A stretch of DNA of 44,776 nt from NCBI RefSeq assembly GCF_030272695.1, contig NZ_JARFYN010000055.1:1-44776 (forward strand), written 5' to 3'. Below are positions 34,807 to 43,072 of the stretch, piece by piece. The position numbers and the translations under genes are program-made. How positions within the stretch are numbered: position 1 is the stretch's first letter; the number at the start of each line of letters is the position of its first letter. This stretch comes from Martinezella calliandrae (lineage in GTDB: Bacteria; Pseudomonadota; Alphaproteobacteria; Rhizobiales; Rhizobiaceae). The notes beneath the pieces are model-generated. The model was given only the letters and a program-made list of their open reading frames with translations. It was not told the DNA's origin and made no database searches.

Positions 34807-34812
34807 GAGGTG

Positions 34813-35766
34813 CTAGGACAGCACGACCACCTTGGTCAGGTGGCGGGGTGTCGTCGTATCGATCTTCTTGGATTGAGCAATCCTCTCCCCGAAAATCTGC
34901 AGGGACGGCAGGATTTCCGGGATACGCGCCAACTGCTTGCCAACCAGCGGTATCGAAATGTCGCCGGGGCCGCCGAGGCCGATCACCTTGCCGCCCTTGA
35001 CCTGGATTTCGCGGGCAAGCTTCGCCTCTTCTTCGAGCCAATCTTCGCTATAGAGCAGAACCACCAGCGAGCCTTCGTCGACCAAGCTGATCGGACCGTG
35101 CCGATATTCCATCGGATGAAAGGTCTGCGCATAGCTGATGCTCATCTCCTGCAACTTCAAAGCACCCTCTGAGGCAATGCCGTATAGAGCGCCCGCACCG
35201 AGATAGACAAAGTGTCGGCGGCCGGCGATGACTGAGGCGTCGACATCGTCGAGGACCGATAGAGGGGTCTCAGCCGCCTTGGCGATGGCGTTGTCCAGCG
35301 CGACGCCTGCCAGTCGCAGACCGGCAATCAGCATCAGACTGGCTGAGCATGTCATCACGACACCCTCCTGCGGATGCGTTGGCAGATAGACGGTCTCGTT
35401 AGCGGCGCGGGCGATAGAACTATCCTTCTCACAGGTGATCGCGATCGTCGTGAGCCCGGCAGCCCGGCTAGCCTCGACAGCCTGAACCGTTTCCGTGGAT
35501 TCGCCGCTGCGCGACAGGGCAACGACAATAATGCCCTTGCGGTCGGCGATATAGCTTGATGGGCGGCGCGCCCACTCGCCACCCGGTACGGCAAGGGCAT
35601 TGCGACCGTTGACATTGAAGGCCGAGGCGATCGTCTGGGCGAGATAATAGGATGTGCCACAACCGACGACGACAACACGCTGCGCGTCAATCGCCGGTAT
35701 GCCGGCTTCGAGCGCCCCTTGCCACAAAGGGAATTGTTCCTTGATGACGCGTTCGGTTACATTCAT
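34813..35766 (-). CDS. SIS-domain sugar-phosphate isomerase/deaminase (AgaS/FrlB-like)
   Basis: 317 residues with two SIS domains: VVVVGCGTSYYLAQTIASAF, VALSRSGESTETVQAVEASR in the first half, and FVYLGAGALYGIASEGALKL, QEMSISYAQTFHPMEYRHGP in the second, as in the isomerase half of GlmS and in AgaS. The glutamine amidotransferase half of GlmS is absent, so it should deaminate or isomerise an amino-sugar phosphate in the cytoplasm. The neighbouring BadF-type kinase and GatZ gene favour galactosamine 6-phosphate to tagatose 6-phosphate, the AgaS reaction; glucosamine or fructoselysine substrates remain possible. Confidence 0.88.
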   Translation of the reverse strand: MNVTERVIKEQFPLWQGALEAGIPAIDAQRVVVVGCGTSYYLAQTIASAFNVNGRNALAVPGGEWARRPSSYIADRKGIIVVALSRSGESTETVQAVEASRAAGLTTIAITCEKDSSIARAANETVYLPTHPQEGVVMTCSASLMLIAGLRLAGVALDNAIAKAAETPLSVLDDVDASVIAGRRHFVYLGAGALYGIASEGALKLQEMSISYAQTFHPMEYRHGPISLVDEGSLVVLLYSEDWLEEEAKLAREIQVKGGKVIGLGGPGDISIPLVGKQLARIPEILPSLQIFGERIAQSKKIDTTTPRHLTKVVVLS

Positions 35767-35796
35767 TGCGGTATTCCTTGCTGTGTGAGTGGAGGA

Positions 35797-36675
35797 TTAC
35801 TTGGTCGCGCCCGCCATGAGGCCGCTGACCAGAAAGCGGTTGAGAAACAGGACCACGAGGACCGGTGGTATGATCGCGACGATGCCTGCCGCGTTGATGA
35901 GGCCGTAGTCTACGTAATTGCGGCTCACGAATTCTGGGATCAGCACCGTCAGCGGCTTGGTTGCCAGCGTCGGCGAAAACACCAGAGGCACCAGGAACTG
36001 GCCCCATGCATTGAGGAAGGTAATGATGGCCGCGGCGATCAGGCCGGGAGCGGCGAGCGGCATGACGATACGAACGAGCGTGTAGACCTTGCCGGCACCG
36101 TCGAGCCAGGCCGCCTCCTCGAGCGATAAAGGCATGGCCTGATACACGCTGCGCATCAGCCACAATGCCAAGGGCAGAAAGGCGGAAACATAGATCAGGG
36201 TGACACCGAGATAGGTGTCGACCAGCTTGATCGCGATCATGATCCGATAGAGCGGGATCATCACCGTGTAGGCAGGGATCGCGAGAGTGGCAACGACCAC
36301 GACGAAGATCGCATCGCGGCCCGGAAATCGAAGGCGCACAAATGCATATGCGCTGAAGGCCGCAATCACGACCGTGAGGATCGTCGCTCCCACCGATGTA
36401 ATCACGCTGTTGATCAGGGCTTGCGAAAATTGCGGCCAGACGGATTGCACCTCATTGCCCTGCGAAACGCTGGAGCTGCCCACAAGCTTTGCATAATGCT
36501 CGAAGGTCAGGTGGGCAGGCCAGACTTGCGGCTTGGCCGAAACGAGATCGGTCGGCGGCGTCAAGCTGGTGACGATGGACCAGTAGATCGGACCCAGCGA
36601 CCAGATGAGAAGAAGGACGACAGCGAGCGTCAGACCGATTTTTCCGCCAATGCGCTTCGTGTTGCGGGACAGCAT
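35797..36675 (-). CDS. Carbohydrate ABC permease (MalG type)
   Basis: 292 residues from the ATG at 36675, which overlaps the stop of the upstream permease (TGATG). Six membrane helices; the first is IGLTLAVVLLLIWSLGPIYW. The ATPase-contact loop is PLSLEEAAWLDGAGKVYTLV (EAA motif). A longer frame to 37248 is an artefact running through the upstream gene. It pairs with the MalF-type permease to form the membrane channel of the importer. Confidence 0.95.
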   Translation of the reverse strand: MLSRNTKRIGGKIGLTLAVVLLLIWSLGPIYWSIVTSLTPPTDLVSAKPQVWPAHLTFEHYAKLVGSSSVSQGNEVQSVWPQFSQALINSVITSVGATILTVVIAAFSAYAFVRLRFPGRDAIFVVVVATLAIPAYTVMIPLYRIMIAIKLVDTYLGVTLIYVSAFLPLALWLMRSVYQAMPLSLEEAAWLDGAGKVYTLVRIVMPLAAPGLIAAAIITFLNAWGQFLVPLVFSPTLATKPLTVLIPEFVSRNYVDYGLINAAGIVAIIPPVLVVLFLNRFLVSGLMAGATK

Positions 36676-37580
36676 CAGTCGAACCTCGTTTCGCGGTAGA
36701 CTTTCAGGACATAGACAAGCGAGATCAGGAGCGAGGCGAGCATGGCAAGCAGCGACAACGCCATGCCCAGCGAGAACTTCATGTTCTGGAACGCGAACAT
36801 GTAGGTCTGGATGATCACGGTACGCGTATCGAGGCTTGCGCCACTCAATATCCACGCTTCGTCGAATAGGTTGAAGGCGAAAACGGTCGACTGGCTGAGC
36901 GCGATTGCGAGGCCGCTGGCGATCAGCGGCATCGTGATGAGCCGAAAACATTTGAAGGCGCCGGCGCCGTCGAGCTTGGCGGCCTGGTAGAGGTCCTCCG
37001 GGATGCTCTGGAGGGCGGCAAGCAGGATCACCGCCGTCAGCGGCATCATGCGCCAGACATGGACGATCGTCACGAGGAAGAGCGCCACGTATCGATTGTT
37101 GAAGAACACCACCGGAGCGGAGATCAGTCCAACCGATTGCAAGATGCCGTTCAGCAGGCCATAGCTCGGATTGTAGATCCATAGCCAGACGACGGCATTG
37201 ACGACGGGCGGTAGACACCATGGCAAAACGACTGCAGCCAGAAGCCATCGGCGCCCATAGCTGATCCTGTTCAGCAAAAGTGCAGTGCCAAGCCCTCCAA
37301 GCGTTTCCAGAATAACGGCCATTACCACGTAGTAGAATGTGTTGATCCAGGACTGACGCACCGCCGGATCCCGAAACAGGTCGACATAATTGCCAAGACC
37401 GACAAAAGGGGTGCCCGGATGCATCGGGTTGATCCGATAGACGCTGTCGATCATCGTCGACAACAGCGGCACGACCACCAAACCTCCCATGATGACGATC
37501 ACGGGAATGACGAAGGCCAGCCCCAGTTCGACCTCGCCGCGACGGCGGCGAGATCCTTGTTGTGACGACGACGCGATCAT
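36675..37580 (-). CDS. Carbohydrate ABC permease (MalF/UgpA type)
   Basis: 301 residues with six membrane helices; the first is LGLAFVIPVIVIMGGLVVVP. The EAA loop reads SIPEDLYQAAKLDGAGAFKC, followed by FRLITMPLIASGL. The N-terminus is basic (SSQQGSRRRRGEVEL), on the cytoplasmic side. It starts 18 bp after the binding-protein gene and overlaps the MalG-type partner by one base, so the two are made in equal amounts. Confidence 0.95.
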   Translation of the reverse strand: MIASSSQQGSRRRRGEVELGLAFVIPVIVIMGGLVVVPLLSTMIDSVYRINPMHPGTPFVGLGNYVDLFRDPAVRQSWINTFYYVVMAVILETLGGLGTALLLNRISYGRRWLLAAVVLPWCLPPVVNAVVWLWIYNPSYGLLNGILQSVGLISAPVVFFNNRYVALFLVTIVHVWRMMPLTAVILLAALQSIPEDLYQAAKLDGAGAFKCFRLITMPLIASGLAIALSQSTVFAFNLFDEAWILSGASLDTRTVIIQTYMFAFQNMKFSLGMALSLLAMLASLLISLVYVLKVYRETRFD

Positions 37581-37598
37581 AACCTTAGCTCCGCCGGC

Positions 37599-38870
37599 TC
37601 AGTCCTGGGACGCCGACTGGGCTGCCGCGGCGATCTGCTGGATTGCCTGGTCGACGGTCAACTGGCCCTTGGCAGCCTGATTGATGGCGGCCGCGACAGC
37701 GGAGGAGAATTCCGGATACCAGCCAGGCGTGCCCTGCGCAAAGACAGGCTCGACGGTTGCAGCCTGCTTGAGCAGGACGTCGCCGTCCTTGAGCGCGCCC
37801 TGCTCGTTCAGCGCCTTCAGGACACTGAGACGCGGCGGCATGTTGCCGAGCGCCTTGTAGCCGGCAATTTCCGTTTCGGGCTCCAACATGAAGTTGATGA
37901 AGGCGGCGGCAGCCTTGGCGTTTCCGGCGGCTGCCGGGATGCCGATCGCTTCGGGCAGACCGATCGTGCGCGTGGAGCCCGTCGTCGACGGCATCAGCGC
38001 TGCGGCGACGTCATTGGAGATCTGCGACTTCGACGGGTCCGCATAGACCGACAGGTTGCCAGCCCATCCGGCAACGTCGAAGCTGATTTTTCCGCTCTTG
38101 AAGAGCTCCTGAACTTCGACGTCCTTGAGGCCCGTCATCGACGGATCGATCAGGCCGTCTTTCACTGCCTGGATCTCAAAGCTGAGCGCCTTGTAGCCGG
38201 CCGAGTTGGGATCCACGAAAAGCGGTTTGAAATCCTTGTCGAAGAGATCGCCTCCGAATGCCTTAGTAAGAAGATACCATGCCGTCGACGTGCCTTCGGT
38301 CGCCGATAGCGGCAGACCGATCGGATAATCGGCGATCTTGGCGTCCTTGATGGCCTTGGCGTCTTTCAGCAGTTCATCCGGCGTCGTCGGCGCGGTATTG
38401 ATGCCGGCCTTGGAAAGCTGCGCCTTGTTGTAGATCAGGACGCGAAAGTCGTTGCTGTAAGGGACCGCCAGCAATTTGCCGTCATAGGTAAAAATCTTCG
38501 CGGTCGGCGCATCTGCCACCGCGCTGGCGTCGACTGCTCCGTCGAGCGGCTGGTACCACTTGGAAGCGCCGAACTGACCGACCCAGGACCAGTCGACCTC
38601 CGTCGCGTCGCCCGGTGCCGCGTTGGCGACAGTCGAGGTCACGATCTTGGTATGGATGTCATCCCAGCCGAGCGTCTGCGCGTTGAGGACGATGCCGGTC
38701 TTGGCCGTGAAGCCGTCCGTCATCTCCTTCGGGAGCGTGCCCCACGGCGGAAGAAGGACCGTAAGGTGCTGGCCGGCAAGAGGCTTGGCGTCTTCGGCCA
38801 TCGCGCCCACGGGAACGGCGAACTGCAAAAGCGCGGCACTCGCCATCAGTACGGTTAGATATCTCTTCAT
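37599..38870 (-). CDS. Carbohydrate ABC transporter substrate-binding protein (family 1)
   Basis: 423 residues from the ATG at 38870. Signal peptide MKRYLTVLMASAALLQFAVP-VGAMAED. A family-1 extracellular sugar-binding protein: LTVLLPPWGTLPKEMTDGFT, AKTGIVLNAQTLGWDDIHTK, LLAVPYSNDFRVLIYNKAQL, LPEAIGIPAAAGNAKAAAAF. In the periplasm it captures the sugar and docks to the permeases. First structural gene after the kinase in the operon. The ligand is not readable from sequence; the catabolic genes suggest an amino sugar or a glycoside of one. Confidence 0.94.
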   Translation of the reverse strand: MKRYLTVLMASAALLQFAVPVGAMAEDAKPLAGQHLTVLLPPWGTLPKEMTDGFTAKTGIVLNAQTLGWDDIHTKIVTSTVANAAPGDATEVDWSWVGQFGASKWYQPLDGAVDASAVADAPTAKIFTYDGKLLAVPYSNDFRVLIYNKAQLSKAGINTAPTTPDELLKDAKAIKDAKIADYPIGLPLSATEGTSTAWYLLTKAFGGDLFDKDFKPLFVDPNSAGYKALSFEIQAVKDGLIDPSMTGLKDVEVQELFKSGKISFDVAGWAGNLSVYADPSKSQISNDVAAALMPSTTGSTRTIGLPEAIGIPAAAGNAKAAAAFINFMLEPETEIAGYKALGNMPPRLSVLKALNEQGALKDGDVLLKQAATVEPVFAQGTPGWYPEFSSAVAAAINQAAKGQLTVDQAIQQIAAAAQSASQD

Positions 38871-38883
38871 TTGTATTCCCCTT

Positions 38884-39851
38884 TCATTGCATTGTTGATT
38901 GAAGAACCTGTTGCAGTGATCTCTTGAGCTGGCTGATGAAGGCCGCATCGGTCCTCCAGCCGGCAAGCTGCGCCGCGCGCAAAACCGCGCCGCCGACGGG
39001 CGGCAAAACCGGCTCGCACGCGTCACTTCCGACCCGACGTCTGACGCCATCTAGAATGACCGGATTGGCAAAAACGCCACCGGCGTAGCTCCATGGCTGT
39101 CGCCCGCCGTCGGGTGTCGAGACCAGGCGCTCCGCCGCAAGCACATGAGCAGCAAGATGATCGCAAGCGCGCTCCAGCAGACCTTGTGCAGTCAAGCACC
39201 CGGACGCGGCGAGCGCGGCTGTGATTTTTGCGACACCGGCGATCGCCGCGCGCTGATTGTTGAGGCAATAGACCCAATCGATCAGGCGGTCGGAGGTGAT
39301 CGAAAGTCCATCCAGGATCCCCTGTGCAAACTCGCCGGCGTTGGTTAGCCGACCGTCCAGTGCCTGGCTTGCGATCGACAGGCTCTCGCGGCCGATCCAG
39401 CAGGCACTGCCTTCGTCTCCGAAAGCATCGCCATAGCCGCCGATCCGGTAATGACGGTCGCCCAGCCCGTTGCGGCTTGCCCAGGCCATGGAGCCGGTGC
39501 CGGCAAGGACCAGGACGCCGCCCCCTGTCGCGAAGGCGCCGTCGAACGCAATGCGCACGTCGTTTTCGACGATGACCTTCGTCGTTGGAAGCAGCGCTGC
39601 CGCTGCTTGCTTCTGTCGGCGCGTGAAATCTTCAATCTCGTCATGGAAGGACAGGCCGAAGGCGGCTGCGACCGGCGCCTCACGCCCCTGCGTCGCCTCC
39701 CCACTTGACGGGCCAGCCGAGCCGGCCATTCGTCACTTGCTGTCGGGTCGAGACTGGCGCCGGAACTGACGGCGAGCACCGCACCCGTCTCTTGCGCAAG
39801 CGCGATCAGCGTCTTGGTGCCACCGCTATCCAGGCCAAGGACGTAGCTCAT
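38884..39851 (-). pseudogene. BadF/BadG-type N-acetylhexosamine kinase, frameshifted
   Basis: The ATG at 39851 gives MSYVLGLDSGGTKTLIALAQ, the phosphate-1 motif of ASKHA sugar kinases, up to DPTASDEWPARLARQ. One base is then lost in a GTGGGG run near 39698-39703. The next frame continues GREAPVAAAFGLSFHDEIED, KVIVENDVRIAFDGAFATGG, GVLVLAGTGSMAWASRNGLG, GGYGDAFGDEGSACWIGRES, to 38884. Everything else is intact and full length (about 320 residues). It could be a recent loss or a sequencing error in a homopolymer. If active it would phosphorylate an imported hexosamine or its N-acetyl form. It overlaps the DeoR gene by 4 bp. Confidence 0.8.
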
Positions 39852-40633
39852 CGGCGTTCGCTTTCGCGATAGGACGCTTCGATGACTGTGGACCCGAGAT
39901 TGTTCATGCGCGCTCGCCATTCGACCGGCAGCTTGTGATCGGTAAACAGCTTCAACTCACTATTGATCGGGGCGACGCGATAGGTCAGCCGGTGTCCGAA
40001 CTTGGAGGAGTCGACAAGCAATGCCTTCTTCGCCGATCGCGCCAGCATCAGTTCGTTGATCCGCGCTTCGTGTTCGTCGAGGCTATAGAGGCATGCATCG
40101 TCGGCAATTGCGCCGGCGCCGAGAAAAAGCTGATCGAACCAGAGCCTTCCCAACGCGCTTTCAGCGATTGGCCCCACCATGGACGCGTTTTCAGGACGCA
40201 GCTGACCGCCGATCAGCGTGATGCGGAGATCGCTGACATCCATCAACACCTGTGCGACGGTGACGCAATTGGTGAAGATTGACAGCGGAATTGGATCGAG
40301 CCTAAGGCGCCGAGCAAGTTGCAGCACAGTCGTGCCGGCATCGAGAAAGACGGTGCTCTTCGGCACCAACTCCTCGAACGCGGCGTCCGCGATCGCGCGC
40401 TTGGCGGCTAAATTCTTCTGCTCGCGCAATTCGAAGGCGACTTCGGTTCCTGCCGTGTCGGCAATGCGTGCGCCGCCGTGGGTACGCACGATCACCCCTT
40501 CTGCCTCAAGCGCAAGAAGATCGCGCCTGACCGTCGGCAAAGACGCCCCGACAGCATCGGCAATCGCCTGGATATGGCTAAATCCGTGACTGTAAAGATG
40601 CTGCCTGATCGCAGACAGCCGATCATCCTTCAT
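39848..40633 (-). CDS. DeoR family transcriptional regulator
   Basis: 261 residues. N-terminal helix-turn-helix RLSAIRQHLYSHGFSHIQAI, ADAVGASLPTVRRDLLALEA, EGVIVRTHGGARI, the DeoR signature. The C-terminal sugar-phosphate-sensing domain has TVFLDAGTTVLQLARRL, FTNCVTVAQVL, ITLIGGQLRPENASMVGP and LFLGAGAIADDACLYSLDEH. It starts the operon and is divergent from gatZ; an imperfect inverted repeat lies between. It probably represses both transcription units until a phosphorylated sugar intermediate binds. Confidence 0.95.
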   Translation of the reverse strand: MKDDRLSAIRQHLYSHGFSHIQAIADAVGASLPTVRRDLLALEAEGVIVRTHGGARIADTAGTEVAFELREQKNLAAKRAIADAAFEELVPKSTVFLDAGTTVLQLARRLRLDPIPLSIFTNCVTVAQVLMDVSDLRITLIGGQLRPENASMVGPIAESALGRLWFDQLFLGAGAIADDACLYSLDEHEARINELMLARSAKKALLVDSSKFGHRLTYRVAPINSELKLFTDHKLPVEWRARMNNLGSTVIEASYRESERR

Positions 40634-40670
40634 GAGCGCCCTCCTTCCCGGTTGATCGCTACCTTCTTTC

Positions 40671-40722
40671 CGATAACGATCAATGTCAATCTAAAAAGTG
40701 ATTGAATGTGATCGTAATATCG
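40671..40722. promoter_or_regulatory. Inverted repeat, likely DeoR operator
   Basis: CGATAACGATCAATGTCAATC and GATTGAATGTGATCGTAATATCG minus their outer bases form an imperfect inverted repeat around TAAAAAGT: cores ACGATCA and TGATCGT, inner arms TCAATC and GATTGA. It is placed between the divergent deoR and gatZ starts. Confidence 0.6.
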
Positions 40723-40777
40723 CATATGGGTGATTTATATCGATCTTATCTACTGTGATCCGCTCGGAGGACAATGA

Positions 40778-42064
40778 ATGGCTCAACAGAACCCGCTCCA
40801 GGACATCGCGCATTGGAATGCGCGCGAAGCCGGCTTCAGGGGCATTCCCTCGATCTGCTCCGCCCACCCGCTCGTCATCCAGGCGGCGATGCTGCGCGCA
40901 TTGAAGACGGACGCACCGCTGCTGATCGAGGCGACATGCAATCAGGTCAATCAGGATGGCGGCTACACCGGTATGCGGCCATGCGACTTTCGCCGCTTCG
41001 TTGAGGAGATGGCCGCTCGCACAGGCTTCCCGACGGATCGTATCATCCTCGGCGGCGACCATCTTGGTCCCAACCCCTGGCGGTCACTTGACGCTGACGA
41101 AGCCATGGAAAAGGCCGAGCAGATGGTCAGGGCCTACGCCGCGGCTGGATTTACCAAACTGCACCTGGATACAAGCATGGGGTGTCAGGGCGAGCCGATT
41201 GCCCTGTCAGACCAGCTCACTGCTACCCGCGCCGCTCGGCTCGCCGCCGCCGCCGAAGACGCCGTCAGGGGCACGGACGCTTGTCGGCCCGTTTACGTGA
41301 TCGGAACCGAGGTGCCGATCCCAGGCGGTGCGATGGAAGAACTCTCAATTCTCGAGGTGACAAAACCGGACGCTGCAATCCGCACCGTCGAAATCCATGC
41401 CGGCGCTTTCGAGGCGGCCAGCGCCGGCGAAGCCTTCAACCGGGTCATAGGTCTTGTCGTTCAGCCGGGCGTCGAGTTCGGCAATCACAATGTCATCGAT
41501 TATGTCCCAGAAAACGCGGAGGGGCTCAGCGCAAGCCGTGGCCGGATACCCGGGATCGTCTTCGAAGCACACTCGACGGATTACCAGTCGCGCCAAGCCT
41601 TGCGCCGCCTGGTCGCCGATGGCTACGCGATCCTCAAGGTCGGGCCGGGTCTTACCTTTGCTTTGCGCGAAGCGCTCTATGGGCTCGACCAGATCGCGAC
41701 GTTCCTTTATCCGCAGGCACGCAAGCAGGCGTTGCAAACTGTCGCTGAAGACCTGATGCTGAAGCAGCCGAAGGATTGGGAAAAATATTATGAAGGGAGT
41801 GCCGCTGACCAGCATCTTCAGCGCCACTTTTCCTACAGTGATCGGATCCGCTACTACTGGCCACACGACCAGCTGACAGCGGCGGTCGATGAGCTCTTAG
41901 ATTTGCTTGGCGATGCCGTCATTCCGGAGACCTTGATCAGCCAGCATCTTGCCAGGATTTATCCTCGCATCCGCTCAGGCTCAGTGGCGCCGAAGGCGCA
42001 GGCGATCGTGATCGCAGCGATTGATCTCGTTCTCGAGGATTATTTCGAAGCGTGCCGCAGTTAA
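40778..42064 (+). CDS. GatZ/KbaZ family protein (tagatose-bisphosphate aldolase subunit or tagatose 6-phosphate 4-epimerase)
   Basis: 428 residues, the full family length, from the ATG at 40778 after GGAGGACAATGA. Motifs: REAGFRGIPSICSAHPLVIQ, LLIEATCNQVNQDGGYTGMR, DRIILGGDHLGPNPWR, KLHLDTSMGC, YVIGTEVPIPGGAMEE, and VVQPGVEFGNHNVIDYVPEN. In E. coli GatZ/KbaZ stabilise the GatY/KbaY class II aldolase, but no gatY/kbaY is here. Work on Agrobacterium galactitol catabolism assigned tagatose 6-phosphate 4-epimerase activity to a GatZ-type protein; that role fits this stand-alone gene. Divergent from deoR with shared control. Confidence 0.9.
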   Translation: MAQQNPLQDIAHWNAREAGFRGIPSICSAHPLVIQAAMLRALKTDAPLLIEATCNQVNQDGGYTGMRPCDFRRFVEEMAARTGFPTDRIILGGDHLGPNPWRSLDADEAMEKAEQMVRAYAAAGFTKLHLDTSMGCQGEPIALSDQLTATRAARLAAAAEDAVRGTDACRPVYVIGTEVPIPGGAMEELSILEVTKPDAAIRTVEIHAGAFEAASAGEAFNRVIGLVVQPGVEFGNHNVIDYVPENAEGLSASRGRIPGIVFEAHSTDYQSRQALRRLVADGYAILKVGPGLTFALREALYGLDQIATFLYPQARKQALQTVAEDLMLKQPKDWEKYYEGSAADQHLQRHFSYSDRIRYYWPHDQLTAAVDELLDLLGDAVIPETLISQHLARIYPRIRSGSVAPKAQAIVIAAIDLVLEDYFEACRS

Positions 42065-42178
42065 CCGAAGCGGAACGGCCGCCCGGCAAGCAGAGCGAGC
42101 GAACGGGTGACCTTCGTAGTTATCAATCGGCGCAACCGGCAGACATCCAGGACGCATGATCAGTGAGGCTAGGACGAG

Positions 42179-42987
42179 GTGCAACTGGTCGCTCTGGCTT
42201 GCTCGGATCCGCCCGAGGGCTGCACCCGGTGCACGTTGACGCTTCTGGCCAACGCGCTGCTGGAAGTGGTCGAACATGAAAGTATCTCATGCGAAACCAT
42301 CCGCCGCAGACTGGACGACAACGACCTGAAGCCGTGGCAGAGGAAAATGTGGTGCATCGCCAAGATAGATGGCGAATATATCGCCAGGATGGAGGATCTT
42401 CTCGACCTCTACGCTGAGCCACACGATCCTAAGCGCCCTGTTGTCTGCTTCGACGAAAGTCCGATCCGGCTTATCGGCGAAATGCGCGTGCCTATCGTCC
42501 AGAAACCGGGGAAGCGATACCGTTACGATTCTGAATACAAGCGCAATGGCACGGCCAAGCTCTTCGTTATGGTCGATGCCAATAGGTCGTAACGAGGACT
42601 TTGCGGTCTGCATGTGCGACCTCGTCGATATTCATTATCCCGGTGCCGACCGGGTCCGTGTACCTATCGACCCACACGGCCTCTGCTATTTATCAGACGT
42701 TCCCAGCCGTCGAGGCACGTCGGATTTTGCGACGTCTTGAATTCCACTACACGCCCCGCCACGCGCGTTGGCTCAATATGGCCGAAATCGAGATCGGCGT
42801 TATGCGCCGACAATGTCTTGACCGCCGCAACCGCAACCTGCTCGAAAGTGAGGTTCAGGCATGGGAGCGTCGTCGAACCGATAGCGGTGCCCAAATCCGA
42901 TGGATGTTCTCAATCGATCAAGCGTGCAAAAAATGGCCAAGTCTTATCCGACACCGGCGAGTCAGAATCTCGGTGACGGGACACTAG
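42179..42987 (+). pseudogene. IS630-family transposase, degraded
   Basis: Three frames in succession carry IS630 transposase segments: TIRRRLDDNDLKPWQRKMWC, ARMEDLLDLYAEPHDPKRPV, VCFDESPIRLIGE (first catalytic Asp), then NEDFAVCMCDLVDIHYPGAD in another frame, then FPAVEARRILRRLEFHYTPR, HARWLNMAEIEIGVM (last catalytic Glu) in a third. The middle segment with the second Asp (LDNLSTH-like) has been lost around 42660-42690, and the N-terminal domain is missing. Not functional. Confidence 0.88.
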
Positions 42988-43072
42988 AAGGATGAGACGC
43001 TTTGGCACGTCCATCTCTCAGGGCTTTCGTTATCGATGAACGGCGCCCACTCGGTAAAGTATTCAAGTTCGC

